A stretch of DNA of 64,000 nucleotides. Origin: Burkholderiales bacterium (GTDB lineage Bacteria > Pseudomonadota > Gammaproteobacteria > Burkholderiales > Burkholderiaceae_C). Each line of letters begins with the position of its first letter. Within the stretch, counting starts at the first letter, position 1. The notes beneath the pieces are model-generated. The model ran no database searches and had not been told where the DNA came from. It saw nothing but the letters and a program-made list of their open reading frames with translations. The DNA lies in contig RXJW01000048.1 of assembly GCA_003963005.1 (NCBI GenBank), positions 1 to 64,000 of the forward strand, in the 5' to 3' direction. Below are positions 40,398-48,069 of this stretch, in pieces. The position numbers and the translations under genes were made by a program.

Positions 40398-41814
40398 GCG
40401 CACTGCCCGCTGGCAGCGCTACCTGGGCGACCTCGAAACCCTCGCCGGCAACGCCGGCCCGCTCGAATGCCAGGGCAAGCTGGTGCGCGTGGCCGGCCTC
40501 GTGCTGGAGGCCACCGGCATCAAGGTGCCGCTCGGCTCGGTCTGCCGCATCCAGATGCCCAGCAGCGGCAACAACCCGCGCCGCGGCGCGGCGCCGGTCA
40601 ACGCCGAAGTGGTGGGCTTCTCGGGCGACCGGGCCTACCTGATGCCGACCGACGAGGTGCAGGGCCTGTCCAGCGGCGCCAGCGTTGTGCCGCGCCACCT
40701 GCCCCCGCTGGCCCCGAAGCTCGGCCAGCCGCTCCACCCCTGGCGGCGCGGCGAGGACCGCGGCCTGCACCTGCCGATGGGCGACGGTCTGCTGGGCCGC
40801 GTGGTGGACCCCCACGGCCATCCGCTGGACCGCGGCGGCGACCTCGCCGACATCCACAACGAACCCATGGTGCGCCGACCCATCAATGCGATGGACCGCG
40901 ACCCGGTGCGCATGCCGCTGGATACCGGCGTTCGCGCGATCAACGCGCTGCTGACCGTGGGCCGCGGCCAGCGGCTGGGCCTGTTTGCCGGCACGGGCGT
41001 GGGCAAGTCGGTGCTGCTGGGCATGATGGCCCGCTACACGCAAGCTGACGTCATCGTCGTCGGCCTGATCGGAGAACGCGGCCGCGAGGTGAAGGAATTC
41101 ATCGAGGACATCCTCGGCGAGGAGGGCCGCCGCCGCAGCGTGGTGGTCGCCGCCCCGGCCGATGCGCCGCCGCTGATGCGCATGCAGGGTGCGCACTATG
41201 CGACGGCCATTGCCGAGCACTTCCGCGACCAGGGCCGCCACGTGCTGCTGCTGATGGACTCACTCACCCGCTACGCGATGGCGCAGCGCGAGATCGCCCT
41301 GGCCATCGGCGAGCCGCCGGCCACCAAGGGCTACCCGCCGAGCTGCTTCGCCAAGTTGCCCCAGCTGGTGGAGCGCAGCGGCAACGGCCTGCCGGGTGAA
41401 GGCTCCATCACGGCCTTCTACACCGTGCTCACCGAAGGCGACGACCCGCAGGACCCGATCGCCGACGCGGCACGCGGCATCCTGGACGGACACATCGTGC
41501 TCTCACGCGAGCTGGCCGAGGCCGGCCACTACCCGGCGATCGACATCGAGCGCTCGGTCTCGCGGGTGATGACCAGTGTTGCACCCCAAAACCAGGTCGA
41601 TTCCGCCCGTCGGTTTCGCCAGCTTCTGGCGAAATACAACAAGGCCCGCGACCTGATCCAGCTCGGCGCCTATGCCCCGGGGGCCGACCTCGAGCTGGAC
41701 CTGGCCGTTCGCCTGCACGCCGACATGACGCGGCTGCTGCAGCAGGACATGCACAGCCCGGCACTTCTTCACGCCAGCGTCAGCCAGCTGCAGGCCGTGG
41801 TCCAGGGCGCCTAA
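40384..41814 (+). CDS. fliI: Flagellar type III export ATPase FliI
   Basis: 476 aa from [10 protein letters not shown] (35 codons inside the ORF frame). Walker A is [20 protein letters not shown], Walker [22 protein letters not shown], and the ATP-synthase family signature [15 protein letters not shown] is present. It powers early steps of flagellar export and works with FliH and FliJ. Its stop codon TAA is also part of the TAAA -35 box of a putative sigma-28 promoter for fliJ. Confidence 0.97.
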   Translation: MTTSERTARWQRYLGDLETLAGNAGPLECQGKLVRVAGLVLEATGIKVPLGSVCRIQMPSSGNNPRRGAAPVNAEVVGFSGDRAYLMPTDEVQGLSSGASVVPRHLPPLAPKLGQPLHPWRRGEDRGLHLPMGDGLLGRVVDPHGHPLDRGGDLADIHNEPMVRRPINAMDRDPVRMPLDTGVRAINALLTVGRGQRLGLFAGTGVGKSVLLGMMARYTQADVIVVGLIGERGREVKEFIEDILGEEGRRRSVVVAAPADAPPLMRMQGAHYATAIAEHFRDQGRHVLLLMDSLTRYAMAQREIALAIGEPPATKGYPPSCFAKLPQLVERSGNGLPGEGSITAFYTVLTEGDDPQDPIADAARGILDGHIVLSRELAEAGHYPAIDIERSVSRVMTSVAPQNQVDSARRFRQLLAKYNKARDLIQLGAYAPGADLELDLAVRLHADMTRLLQQDMHSPALLHASVSQLQAVVQGA

Positions 41815-41839
41815 ACCTCGTTTGGGCGCCAGCCGATAA
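41812..41839 (+). promoter_or_regulatory. Internal sigma-28 promoter before fliJ
   Basis: TAAACCTC-N12-GCCGATAA: the -10 is a perfect consensus match and the -35 TAAA coincides with the end of fliI. The fliJ ATG lies 45 bp downstream. Confidence 0.68.
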
Positions 41840-41884
41840 CGACTGAGCGCCGGACCGCCGGTTCAGCGCTGCGCTGGAGTTTGA

Positions 41885-42340
41885 ATGAGTGCCACCGCCA
41901 CCGACACCCTGAGCCTGCTGCTCGAACGCGCCGAAGGTGAGCGCGATGCCGCAGCCCAGGCCCTGCATGCCGCCAGTGCCCAGGCCCAGGCTGCCCGTGC
42001 CCAGCACGGCGAACTGTCGGGCTACCGACAGGAGTACCAACAGCGCTGGACCCAGAGCTTCGCGCAGGCCACCACGATGGACATCGTGGCCTGCTACCAG
42101 AGCTTCGGCCAGCGCCTGACCCAGGCCGTCGACACCCAGGATCACATCGCCCAGCATGCCGACCAGCGCCAGGTCCGCGCCCGGGAAGCCCTGCGTCAGG
42201 CCGAGCTGCGTGTCGCCGCCTTGCGCCAGCTGATCGCCCGCCGCCAGGCCGAAGCCACCAAACTCGCACAGCGCCGCGAACAGCGCGCCACCGATGAATT
42301 TGCCGCCCGCGCCCACCTGCGCCGCGCGGCCCAGGTCTGA
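41885..42340 (+). CDS. fliJ: Flagellar export chaperone FliJ
   Basis: 151 aa, almost entirely a coiled coil rich in Ala, Gln and Arg (LLLERAEGERDAAAQALHAASAQAQAARAQ, LRQAELRVAALRQLIARRQAEATKLAQRREQR). Length, two-helix antiparallel coiled-coil pattern and position between fliI and fliK identify it as FliJ. It escorts export chaperones and stirs the FliI hexamer. A 70-bp gap before it carries a putative sigma-28 promoter. Confidence 0.92.
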   Translation: MSATATDTLSLLLERAEGERDAAAQALHAASAQAQAARAQHGELSGYRQEYQQRWTQSFAQATTMDIVACYQSFGQRLTQAVDTQDHIAQHADQRQVRAREALRQAELRVAALRQLIARRQAEATKLAQRREQRATDEFAARAHLRRAAQV

Positions 42341-42350
42341 GGAGACGGTC

Positions 42351-43736
42351 ATGCTCGGCAGCGCCCAGTTCGTCTCCCCCAAGCCCACCCTGTTGCCACC
42401 GGCCGCGCCACCTGCCGGGCCGAACCCCGGCCCGCATGGCGGTCCGAGCTTCATGCAGATCATGAGCGAGCAGCCGGCTCTGGTGACACCGCCAAAGACG
42501 GGCCCGGTCCCCGAGGCGCCTGAGGCTCACGCCAGCGCAGAAGCGCCACCGGCGGCAGCTCCGGCCCCGGCATCGCCCGGGACGTCAGCCAGCTCGAACG
42601 CCGCAACACGCCGCAAGGACACGCCAGCGCCACCCGCCAAGCCCGTGGGCGCCGGCCCGCAGGCCGGGCAGCCCGCCGCGCAGGCCACCCAGGATGGCGA
42701 CTCGACGGATGCCTCGACCGGTGAGACGGCGAGCGTCACCGACCGGCCCGCTGACGCCGCCGACGGGCCCGACCGCGCGTCGAGCCTGACCGAGTTCACC
42801 CAGCTCATCGGCCTGGCCCTGCCGACGCCGACGATGTCGACGGATCCGGCGCAGGCCGGCGCGCTGTCGGCAGACACCCGCGTCACATCGGACGGCCCCG
42901 CTGGCGCCGCGAGTGGCCGGCCAGGCGCCGCCGCTCGCGCCGCGCGAGGCCTCGCCGGTGCCGACGACGTCGCCCCCGGCAGCGCCACGCGACCGACCGA
43001 CCCGCCCGACGCCAAGTCCGCCACCGCCGACCGCCAGCTGACCAACACCGCCGTGCGCGGCGCCGAAGCCGCTCGCGCCCGTGCCACCGACGCGGTGGTC
43101 GACAAGGCGGCGCTGTCCAACCGCAACGGTGCGTCGGAGACGGTGGTCACCACCAGCGCCCACGCGCCCGACATGCCAGCGCTTCGCGGCCCCGGCGCGA
43201 CCGAGGGGGGTCCCACATCCTTCGCGGCCGTGCTGGCGCAGTCGATGCCGACCGGCATCAGCGCACCCGACGCCCCAGCCACGCCGGCGACGGGCCAGGT
43301 CCACGCCGCGCTGCACAGCCCCGGCTTTGCGCCCGAGCTGGCGGCCCGCGTGAGCCTGCTGGCGTCCGACGGCATCCAGCAGGCCGAACTGCAGCTCAAC
43401 CCGGCCGACATGGGCCCGGTGGCGGTGCAGATCATCGTGGACGGTGGCCAGGCCCAGGTGTCCTTCCACGCGGTGCAGGTCGAGACCCGCCAGGCACTCG
43501 AACGCAGCCTGCCGGATCTGGCGGCCGCACTGCAGGGCCAGGGCCTGACCCTGTCGGGCGGCGGTGTCTTCCAGCAGGCCCGGCGCGACGCGCAGGCCGG
43601 TGACACCAACACCGGTGGCGGCAAGGAAGGCAGCGACCGATCGGCGGGCACCGTCGGCGGCCGGATCAGTGGCACGACTGGGACGGCGCAGGTCGCCCTC
43701 CGCCGCGCGGCGGGCCTGCTCGACACATTTGCCTGA
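42351..43736 (+). CDS. fliK: Flagellar hook-length control protein FliK
   Basis: 461 aa from MLGSAQFVSPK, 10 bp after fliJ. The first 330 residues are low-complexity Ala/Pro/Thr/Asp-rich and presumably disordered (the ruler part). The C-terminal Flg_hook domain is clear: QQAELQLNPADMGPVAVQIIVDGGQAQVSFHAVQVETRQALERSLPDLAAALQGQGLTLSGGGVF. It measures hook length and flips FlhB specificity. No gene break is seen despite strong composition bias. Confidence 0.92.
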   Translation: MLGSAQFVSPKPTLLPPAAPPAGPNPGPHGGPSFMQIMSEQPALVTPPKTGPVPEAPEAHASAEAPPAAAPAPASPGTSASSNAATRRKDTPAPPAKPVGAGPQAGQPAAQATQDGDSTDASTGETASVTDRPADAADGPDRASSLTEFTQLIGLALPTPTMSTDPAQAGALSADTRVTSDGPAGAASGRPGAAARAARGLAGADDVAPGSATRPTDPPDAKSATADRQLTNTAVRGAEAARARATDAVVDKAALSNRNGASETVVTTSAHAPDMPALRGPGATEGGPTSFAAVLAQSMPTGISAPDAPATPATGQVHAALHSPGFAPELAARVSLLASDGIQQAELQLNPADMGPVAVQIIVDGGQAQVSFHAVQVETRQALERSLPDLAAALQGQGLTLSGGGVFQQARRDAQAGDTNTGGGKEGSDRSAGTVGGRISGTTGTAQVALRRAAGLLDTFA

Positions 43737-43783
43737 GGATGAAGCGGAAATAGCCACGCCTGGCGTGACCTGATCGAGGTTTC

Positions 43784-43799
43784 CCCGGGCTGGCCCGGG
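43784..43799. other. Hairpin between fliK and fliL
   Basis: CCCGGGC-TG-GCCCGGG, a perfect stem in the 135-bp gap. No T-run follows (GTCAATAATCGG). An AAATAGCC sequence 32 bp upstream resembles an FlhDC half-site, so the region may hold a class 2 promoter for fliL-R. Confidence 0.5.
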
Positions 43800-43871
43800 T
43801 CAATAATCGGCCGCCATGTGCCCGCAGCCCGTCAGGTGCGCGTCGGGCGGTGGACGATTCAAGGAGTGTTC

Positions 43872-44468
43872 ATGGCGACTGCGCCGGCTGCCGAACCCGC
43901 TGCTGCCGCACCCACCGGGGGCGGCAAGAAGAAGCTCATCATCATCCTCGCCGCCGTGCTGCTACTCGTGCTGGTGGGCGGCGGTGCGGCCTTCATGCTG
44001 CTCAAGAAGAAGCCGGCCGCCGAAGACGGCGAGGACGGCGAAGCCGTGGAGGCACCTGCCAAGCCCAAGGCCCACGCCAAGTCCGATCACCCGCCGACCT
44101 TCGTGCCGCTGGACCCCTTCACCGTCAACCTGGCCGACAAGGACGTGGACCGCTTCGCCCAGGTCGGCGTGACGCTGCAGGTCGAGGACCCGAAGTTCGC
44201 TGACCAGATCAAGGCCTACATGCCGGCCATCCGCAGCAATGTGCTGATGGTGCTGTCGCACAAGACCGCGGCCGAGCTGCTCAGCCGCGAAGGCAAGGAA
44301 AAGCTCGCCAAGGAAATCATGCGGGAGTCGGTCCGACCGATGGGCATCGAGGTCGAGGACGAGGACGAGGACAGCGGCGACTCACCCAAGAAAAAGAAGA
44401 AGAAAAAGAAGACCGCCGTCGAAAACCCGGTGACCCAGGTCCTGTTCTCCAACTTCATCGTCCAGTAG
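43872..44468 (+). CDS. fliL: Stator-associated protein FliL
   Basis: 198 aa from MATAPAAEP with an AAGGAG ribosome site; the ORF track start lies upstream of it. One transmembrane helix (KKLIIILAAVLLLVLVGGGAAFMLL) and a periplasmic FliL domain (FVPLDPFTVNLADKDVDRFAQVGVTLQVEDP; RSNVLMVLSHKTAAELLSREGKEKLAKEI). An unusual insert near the C-terminus runs EVEDEDEDSGDSPKKKKKKKK before the conserved VLFSNFIVQ. It supports stator function. First gene before fliM (16-bp gap). Confidence 0.95.
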   Translation: MATAPAAEPAAAAPTGGGKKKLIIILAAVLLLVLVGGGAAFMLLKKKPAAEDGEDGEAVEAPAKPKAHAKSDHPPTFVPLDPFTVNLADKDVDRFAQVGVTLQVEDPKFADQIKAYMPAIRSNVLMVLSHKTAAELLSREGKEKLAKEIMRESVRPMGIEVEDEDEDSGDSPKKKKKKKKTAVENPVTQVLFSNFIVQ

Positions 44469-44484
44469 CGCGCGTGCTCCCGCC

Positions 44485-45489
44485 ATGAATCAGCAGATTC
44501 TTTCCCAAGACGAAGTCGATGCACTGCTCCAGGGCATCACCGGCGAGAGCCAGAAGCTCGAGCAGGAAGAGGAGCAGGTCGGCGGCATTCGCGAATACAA
44601 CATCGCGAGCCAGGAACGGATCGTCCGTGGGCGCATGCCCACGATGGAAATCATCAACGAACGCTTCGCGCGCAACATCCGCGTGGGGATGTTCAACTTC
44701 ATCCGCAAGAGCCCGGAAGTCGCCATCGGCGGCATCAAGGTGCAGAAGTACAGCGCCTTCCTGCGCGAGATCGTCGTCCCGACCAATTTCAACATCGTGT
44801 CGGTGAAGCCGCTGCGCGGCAGCGGGCTGATCGTCTGCGACCCGACGCTGGTGTTTGCCGTCATCGACAGCCTGTTCGGCGGCATCGGCAAGTTCCACGC
44901 CCGCATCGAGGGCCGTGACTTCTCCCCGACGGAGCAGCGCGTCATCACGCGCATCGTCGAGGTGGTGCTGACCGAGTATCACAAGGCCTGGAAGGGCATC
45001 TATCCGCTGGAGCTGGAGTACCAACGCTCGGAGATGCAGCCGCAGTTCGCCAACATCGCCACGCCGAGCGAGATCGTCGTGTCGACCTCCTTCACGCTGG
45101 AGATCGGTGAAACCAGCGGCACGATCTACTTCTGCATCCCCTACTCCACGCTGGAGCCCATCCGGGACGTGCTGTATTCGACGACCGTGGGCGATTCCTC
45201 CGAGCCGGACCGCCGCTGGATCAATCTGCTCAAGACCCAGATCCAGGCTGCCGAAGTGGAACTGGTGGCCGAACTCGGCACGGCGCCCGCCACGGTGGAA
45301 CAGTTGCTGGCCTTCAAACCGGGCGACTTCATCGAGCTGGACCTCGAACCGATGATCCAGGCCAAGGTCGACGGAGTCCCCGTGTTCCAGTGCCACTACG
45401 GCACGTCCAACAGCCGCTACGCCCTCAAGATCGACAAGATGCTGACCAGCTCGCAGGAAAGCTGGTTGGGAGCCAAACATGAGCCCTGA
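44485..45489 (+). CDS. fliM: Flagellar motor switch protein FliM
   Basis: 334 aa. The N-terminal CheY-P binding peptide is LSQDEVDALLQGITGE. The CheC-like middle domain carries IINERFARNIRVGMFNFIRKSPEVAIGGI, and the C-terminal SpoA domain ends VPVFQCHYGTSNSRYALKIDKML. It binds phosphorylated CheY and sets rotation direction. Its 3' end overlaps the fliN start by 11 bp. Confidence 0.98.
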   Translation: MNQQILSQDEVDALLQGITGESQKLEQEEEQVGGIREYNIASQERIVRGRMPTMEIINERFARNIRVGMFNFIRKSPEVAIGGIKVQKYSAFLREIVVPTNFNIVSVKPLRGSGLIVCDPTLVFAVIDSLFGGIGKFHARIEGRDFSPTEQRVITRIVEVVLTEYHKAWKGIYPLELEYQRSEMQPQFANIATPSEIVVSTSFTLEIGETSGTIYFCIPYSTLEPIRDVLYSTTVGDSSEPDRRWINLLKTQIQAAEVELVAELGTAPATVEQLLAFKPGDFIELDLEPMIQAKVDGVPVFQCHYGTSNSRYALKIDKMLTSSQESWLGAKHEP

Positions 45490-45928
45490 TTCACCGAGCC
45501 AAGAAGAACAGGACGCGATGGCGGCCGAATGGGCTGCGGCCCTGGCCGAAGCCTCCGCCGCGCCCGCCGCCTCCACCGAGGTGGTGACCGAAGTGGCACC
45601 GGAGCAGGTGTCCACGCCGAGCTTCGCCAACTTCACGCCCACCGCCGCGGGCGGCCCGGCGGGCGACATCAACATGATCCTGGACATCCCCGTCCAGCTC
45701 ACGGTGGAACTCGGCCGCACGCGCATCCCGATCAAGAACATCCTGCAACTGGCCCAGGGCTCGGTGGTGGAACTGGACGCACTCGCCGGCGAGCCGATGG
45801 ACGTGCTCGTCAATGGCTACCTGATCGCCCAGGGCGAGGTGGTCGTCGTGAACGACAAGTTCGGTATCCGCCTGACCGACATCGTCACGCCGTCGGAGCG
45901 CATGCGCCGCCTGTCCAAATCTGCTTGA
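45479..45928 (+). CDS. fliN: Flagellar motor switch protein FliN
   Basis: 149 aa. An Ala/Pro/Thr-rich N-terminal extension precedes the SpoA domain (NMILDIPVQLTVELGRTRIPIKNILQLAQGSVVELDALAGEPMDVLVNGYLIAQGEVVVVNDKFGIRLTDIVTPSERMRRL). With FliM it builds the C-ring and docks FliH. It overlaps fliM by 11 bp and is followed by a 177-bp gap with repeat copy 4. Confidence 0.97.
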   Translation: MSPDSPSQEEQDAMAAEWAAALAEASAAPAASTEVVTEVAPEQVSTPSFANFTPTAAGGPAGDINMILDIPVQLTVELGRTRIPIKNILQLAQGSVVELDALAGEPMDVLVNGYLIAQGEVVVVNDKFGIRLTDIVTPSERMRRLSKSA

Positions 45929-45936
45929 GGACAGCG

Positions 45937-46031
45937 AACACAGCCAAAGAGACACAAAGGCACAGACACAGCACGCTGGTGGCGAAGGCCTGACCTCTCT
46001 GTGTCTGTGTGCCTCCGTGGCACTTCGTGTT
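45937..46031. repeat. CACAGAGR palindromic repeat, copy 4 (fliN/fliO gap)
   Basis: The most decayed copy: AACACAGCCAAAGAGACACA... on the left and ...GTGTCTGTGTGCCTCCGTGGCACTTCGTGTT on the right. The inverted symmetry is still evident. It begins 8 bp after the fliN stop. A GCCCCCTCAAG stretch lies just beyond it. Confidence 0.85.
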
Positions 46032-46105
46032 CCACCGAATAGCCCCCTCAAGCACCGCCTGTTGGCGGCTTCAAGGCCTCAAGTCGCTCCGCAGAATGCC
46101 GAGGC

Positions 46106-46429
46106 ATGAATGCTTCCGGCCTGCTTCCCTTTCTCTGGTTCCTCGGGATCGTCGCGCTGATCCCGGTCGCGCTGTGGCTGCTCAAGCGCACGCCGATCGG
46201 CGGTGCGGCGGCCGCCGGCGTGCTGCGGGTCGTGGCGCAACTGCCCACGGCGCCGAACCAGCGCCTGCTGGTGGTCGAGGTCGGCCAGGGCGAAGACCGT
46301 CGCTGGCTGGTGCTCGGCGCCACCGCGCAGAGCATCACCACGCTGCACACGCTGCCGCCTCAGGCGGAGCCACCGGCACCCGCCTCGTTCGCCAAGCTCC
46401 TCAAGAAGGAGCGTGGCGATGAAGCCTAA
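46106..46429 (+). CDS. fliO: Flagellar export protein FliO
   Basis: 107 aa. A single N-terminal membrane helix (LLPFLWFLGIVALIPVALWLL) is followed by a small soluble part (GVLRVVAQLPTAPNQRLLVVEVGQGEDRRWLVLGATAQSITTLHTL), a FliO-type pattern of a strand-rich FliO domain. It helps FliP assemble. It overlaps fliP by 11 bp. It is the first gene after repeat copy 4. Confidence 0.9.
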   Translation: MNASGLLPFLWFLGIVALIPVALWLLKRTPIGGAAAAGVLRVVAQLPTAPNQRLLVVEVGQGEDRRWLVLGATAQSITTLHTLPPQAEPPAPASFAKLLKKERGDEA

Positions 46430-47162
46430 GCACCTGATCGGCCTGACGCTGCTGGCCGCCGGCAGCGCCATCGCCCAGACGCAGAGCCCACCCGCCTCGC
46501 TGCCGCTGCTCGTCGGCCAGGGCGCAGGCGGCAGCTACTCGGTGCCGATCCAGACGCTGCTGTTCTTCACCGCGCTCGGCTTCCTGCCGGCCGTGCTGCT
46601 GATGATGACGGCCTTCACGCGCATCGCCATCGTGCTGAGCCTGATGCGCCAGGCGCTCGGCACCCAGGCCGCGCCGCCCAACCAGGTGATCGTCGGCCTG
46701 AGCCTGTTCCTGACCTTCTTCGTGATGAGCCCGACGCTGGACAAGGTCTATGCCGAGGCCTGGCAGCCCTACAGCGCCGGCACGATCCAGTTCGACGACG
46801 CCTTGAAGCGTGCCGAGGTGCCGATGCGCGGCTTCATGCTGAAGCAGACGCGCCAGGCCGACGTGGCCCTGTTCGCGCGCCTGGCGAAGCTGGACCCGAG
46901 CGTGAAGGCCGAGGACGTGCCCTTCAAGGTGCTGGTGCCGGCCTTCGTGACCAGCGAGCTGAAGAGCGCCTTCCAGATCGCCTTCCTGATCTTCATCCCC
47001 TTCCTGGTCATCGACATGATCGTGGCCAGCGTGCTGATGAGCCTCGGGATGATGATGCTGTCGCCGGTGCTCGTCGCCCTGCCCTTCAAGCTGATGCTGT
47101 TCGTGCTGGCCGACGGCTGGAACCTGCTGCTCGGCTCCCTTGCTGCTTCTTTCGTGACCTGA
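46419..47162 (+). CDS. fliP: Flagellar export gate protein FliP
   Basis: 247 aa from MKPKHLIGLTLLAAGSAIAQTQ, which is a cleavable signal peptide typical of FliP; the ORF track start is 72 codons upstream in fliO. Motifs LMMTAFTRIAIVLSLMRQALG, QVIVGLSLFLTFFVM and VLVPAFVTSELKSAFQIAFLIFIPFLVIDMIVAS are standard. Core of the FliPQR export channel. Followed directly by fliQ (1-bp gap). Confidence 0.97.
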   Translation: MKPKHLIGLTLLAAGSAIAQTQSPPASLPLLVGQGAGGSYSVPIQTLLFFTALGFLPAVLLMMTAFTRIAIVLSLMRQALGTQAAPPNQVIVGLSLFLTFFVMSPTLDKVYAEAWQPYSAGTIQFDDALKRAEVPMRGFMLKQTRQADVALFARLAKLDPSVKAEDVPFKVLVPAFVTSELKSAFQIAFLIFIPFLVIDMIVASVLMSLGMMMLSPVLVALPFKLMLFVLADGWNLLLGSLAASFVT

Positions 47163-47163
47163 C

Positions 47164-47433
47164 ATGGACGCACAACAAGTTTTCACCTTCGGCCAGCAGG
47201 GCCTGTACATGCTGATGCTGGTGTCGGCCCCGATCCTGATCGTCGTGCTGCTGGTGGGTGTGGTGATCAGCGTGATCCAGGCGGCCACGCAGATCAACGA
47301 GGCGACGCTGTCGTTCGTGCCGAAGGTCATTGCGGCGGTGCTGACGCTGGCGGTGGCGGGGCCGTGGATGGTCACGCAGCTGGTGGAATACATCCAGAGG
47401 ACGTTGCAGACGATTCCTTCGGTGGTGGGGTGA
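47164..47433 (+). CDS. fliQ: Flagellar export gate protein FliQ
   Basis: 89 aa, two transmembrane helices (LYMLMLVSAPILIVVLLVGVVISVIQAATQINEATLSFVPKVIAAVLTLAVAGPWM). The length and the QAATQINEATLSFVPK loop are diagnostic. In most species fliR follows immediately. Here it is displaced by a 636-bp non-coding insert made of inverted repeats. Confidence 0.97.
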   Translation: MDAQQVFTFGQQGLYMLMLVSAPILIVVLLVGVVISVIQAATQINEATLSFVPKVIAAVLTLAVAGPWMVTQLVEYIQRTLQTIPSVVG

Positions 47434-47513
47434 TGGCGAGGTACGCGGCGGTGGCTTTTGCGAGGAGCCTTTGCAGCTCAGTGCACCGTGCCGGGAGTCC
47501 GCCCCGGCGGGCG

Positions 47514-47549
47514 GGTCACTTTCTTCTGCTGCGCCAGAAGAAAGTCACC
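47514..47549. repeat. Hairpin in left arm of the large inverted repeat
   Basis: GGTCACTTTCTTCTG and CAGAAGAAAGTCACC pair over 15 bp with one mismatch, loop CTGCGC. A sister hairpin lies in the right arm at 47948-47983. CTTTCTTTTGGC-type hairpins of this kind are familiar as dispersed repeats in beta- and gammaproteobacterial genomes. Confidence 0.85.
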
Positions 47550-47692
47550 AAAGAAGAGGCGCTGAACCGCAAGTCGCCTCTGGCCGGCCAAGGACATCGC
47601 GCGAGAACGAACGCTCAGAGCCTCACCCGAGGCGAGCCGCTGCGCTCTCGCTGCTGTCCTTGTCACGGCCCGAGCTCAATCACCGTCCGTGC

Positions 47693-47804
47693 GCCTAACG
47701 TCGGCTGCACGCCGAACTCACGAGTGGAAGACAAGCGCCGTCGACGGCGCGTCGTGGCATGTGGTGCATTCACTGATGAGTTCGGCGTGCAGCCGACGTT
47801 GAAC
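47693..47804. repeat. Nested palindrome core with attC-like end boxes
   Basis: AACGTCGGCTGCACGCCGAA... pairs perfectly over 24 bp with ...TTCGGCGTGCAGCCGACGTT. Inside is a second perfect palindrome GCGCCGTCGACGGCGC. The outer ends read GCCTAAC and GTTGAAC, which fit the integron attC consensus boxes RYYYAAC and GTTRRRY. Length 112 bp is within the attC range. The near-perfect stem and absence of an integrase make this only a possibility. Confidence 0.6.
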
Positions 47805-47947
47805 GTGGTGAAGGCACGGGTGCTGGCGCTCGTGCAAGGTGGGAGGCGAGAGCGCAGCGGGTCGCTTCTGCGCACGGTCCGAGCGGGTGTTTTCGCGCGT
47901 GAGCCTCGCCACCCATCCGCTGGTGTGCGGTTCAGCGCCTCTCTTTT

Positions 47948-47983
47948 GGTGACTTTTCTCTGGCGCGACAGAGAAAAGTTACC
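47948..47983. repeat. Hairpin in right arm of the large inverted repeat
   Basis: GGTGACTTTTCTCTG and CAGAGAAAAGTTACC pair over 15 bp with one mismatch, loop GCGCGA. Inverted relative to the hairpin at 47514. Confidence 0.83.
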
Positions 47984-48069
47984 CGCCCGCCGGGGCGGAC
48001 TCCCGGCACGGTGCACCGAGCTGCAAAGGCTCTTCGCAAAAGCAACCTAACCTGCAGAACGAAGACCCC

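Larger units (their letters stand above)
47450..48047. repeat. About 600-bp imperfect inverted repeat between fliQ and fliR
   Basis: Terminal arms GGTGGCTTTTGCGAGGAGCC and GGTTGCTTTTGCGAAGAGCC (as reverse complement of the right end) start a homology of about 110 bp with few mismatches. It includes CTTTGCAGCTC.GTGCACCGTGCCGGGAGTCCGCCCCGGCGGGCGGGT and GGCGCTGAACCGC. The arms then diverge and come together again at CCGCTGCGCTCTCGC and at a central 24-bp perfect stem. No ORF in it resembles a protein; all listed ORFs there are shadows. It fills the whole fliQ-fliR gap. Confidence 0.93.

Noticed and set aside
42351-43736. fliK as a frameshifted or decayed gene because of its low-complexity middle
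   Set aside because: The frame is open throughout and ends in an intact Flg_hook domain; disordered middles are normal for FliK.
47364-48050. 228-aa ORF across the fliQ-fliR gap
   Set aside because: It runs through the inverted repeat and its translation is made of repeat-arm sequence; no domain or good start.
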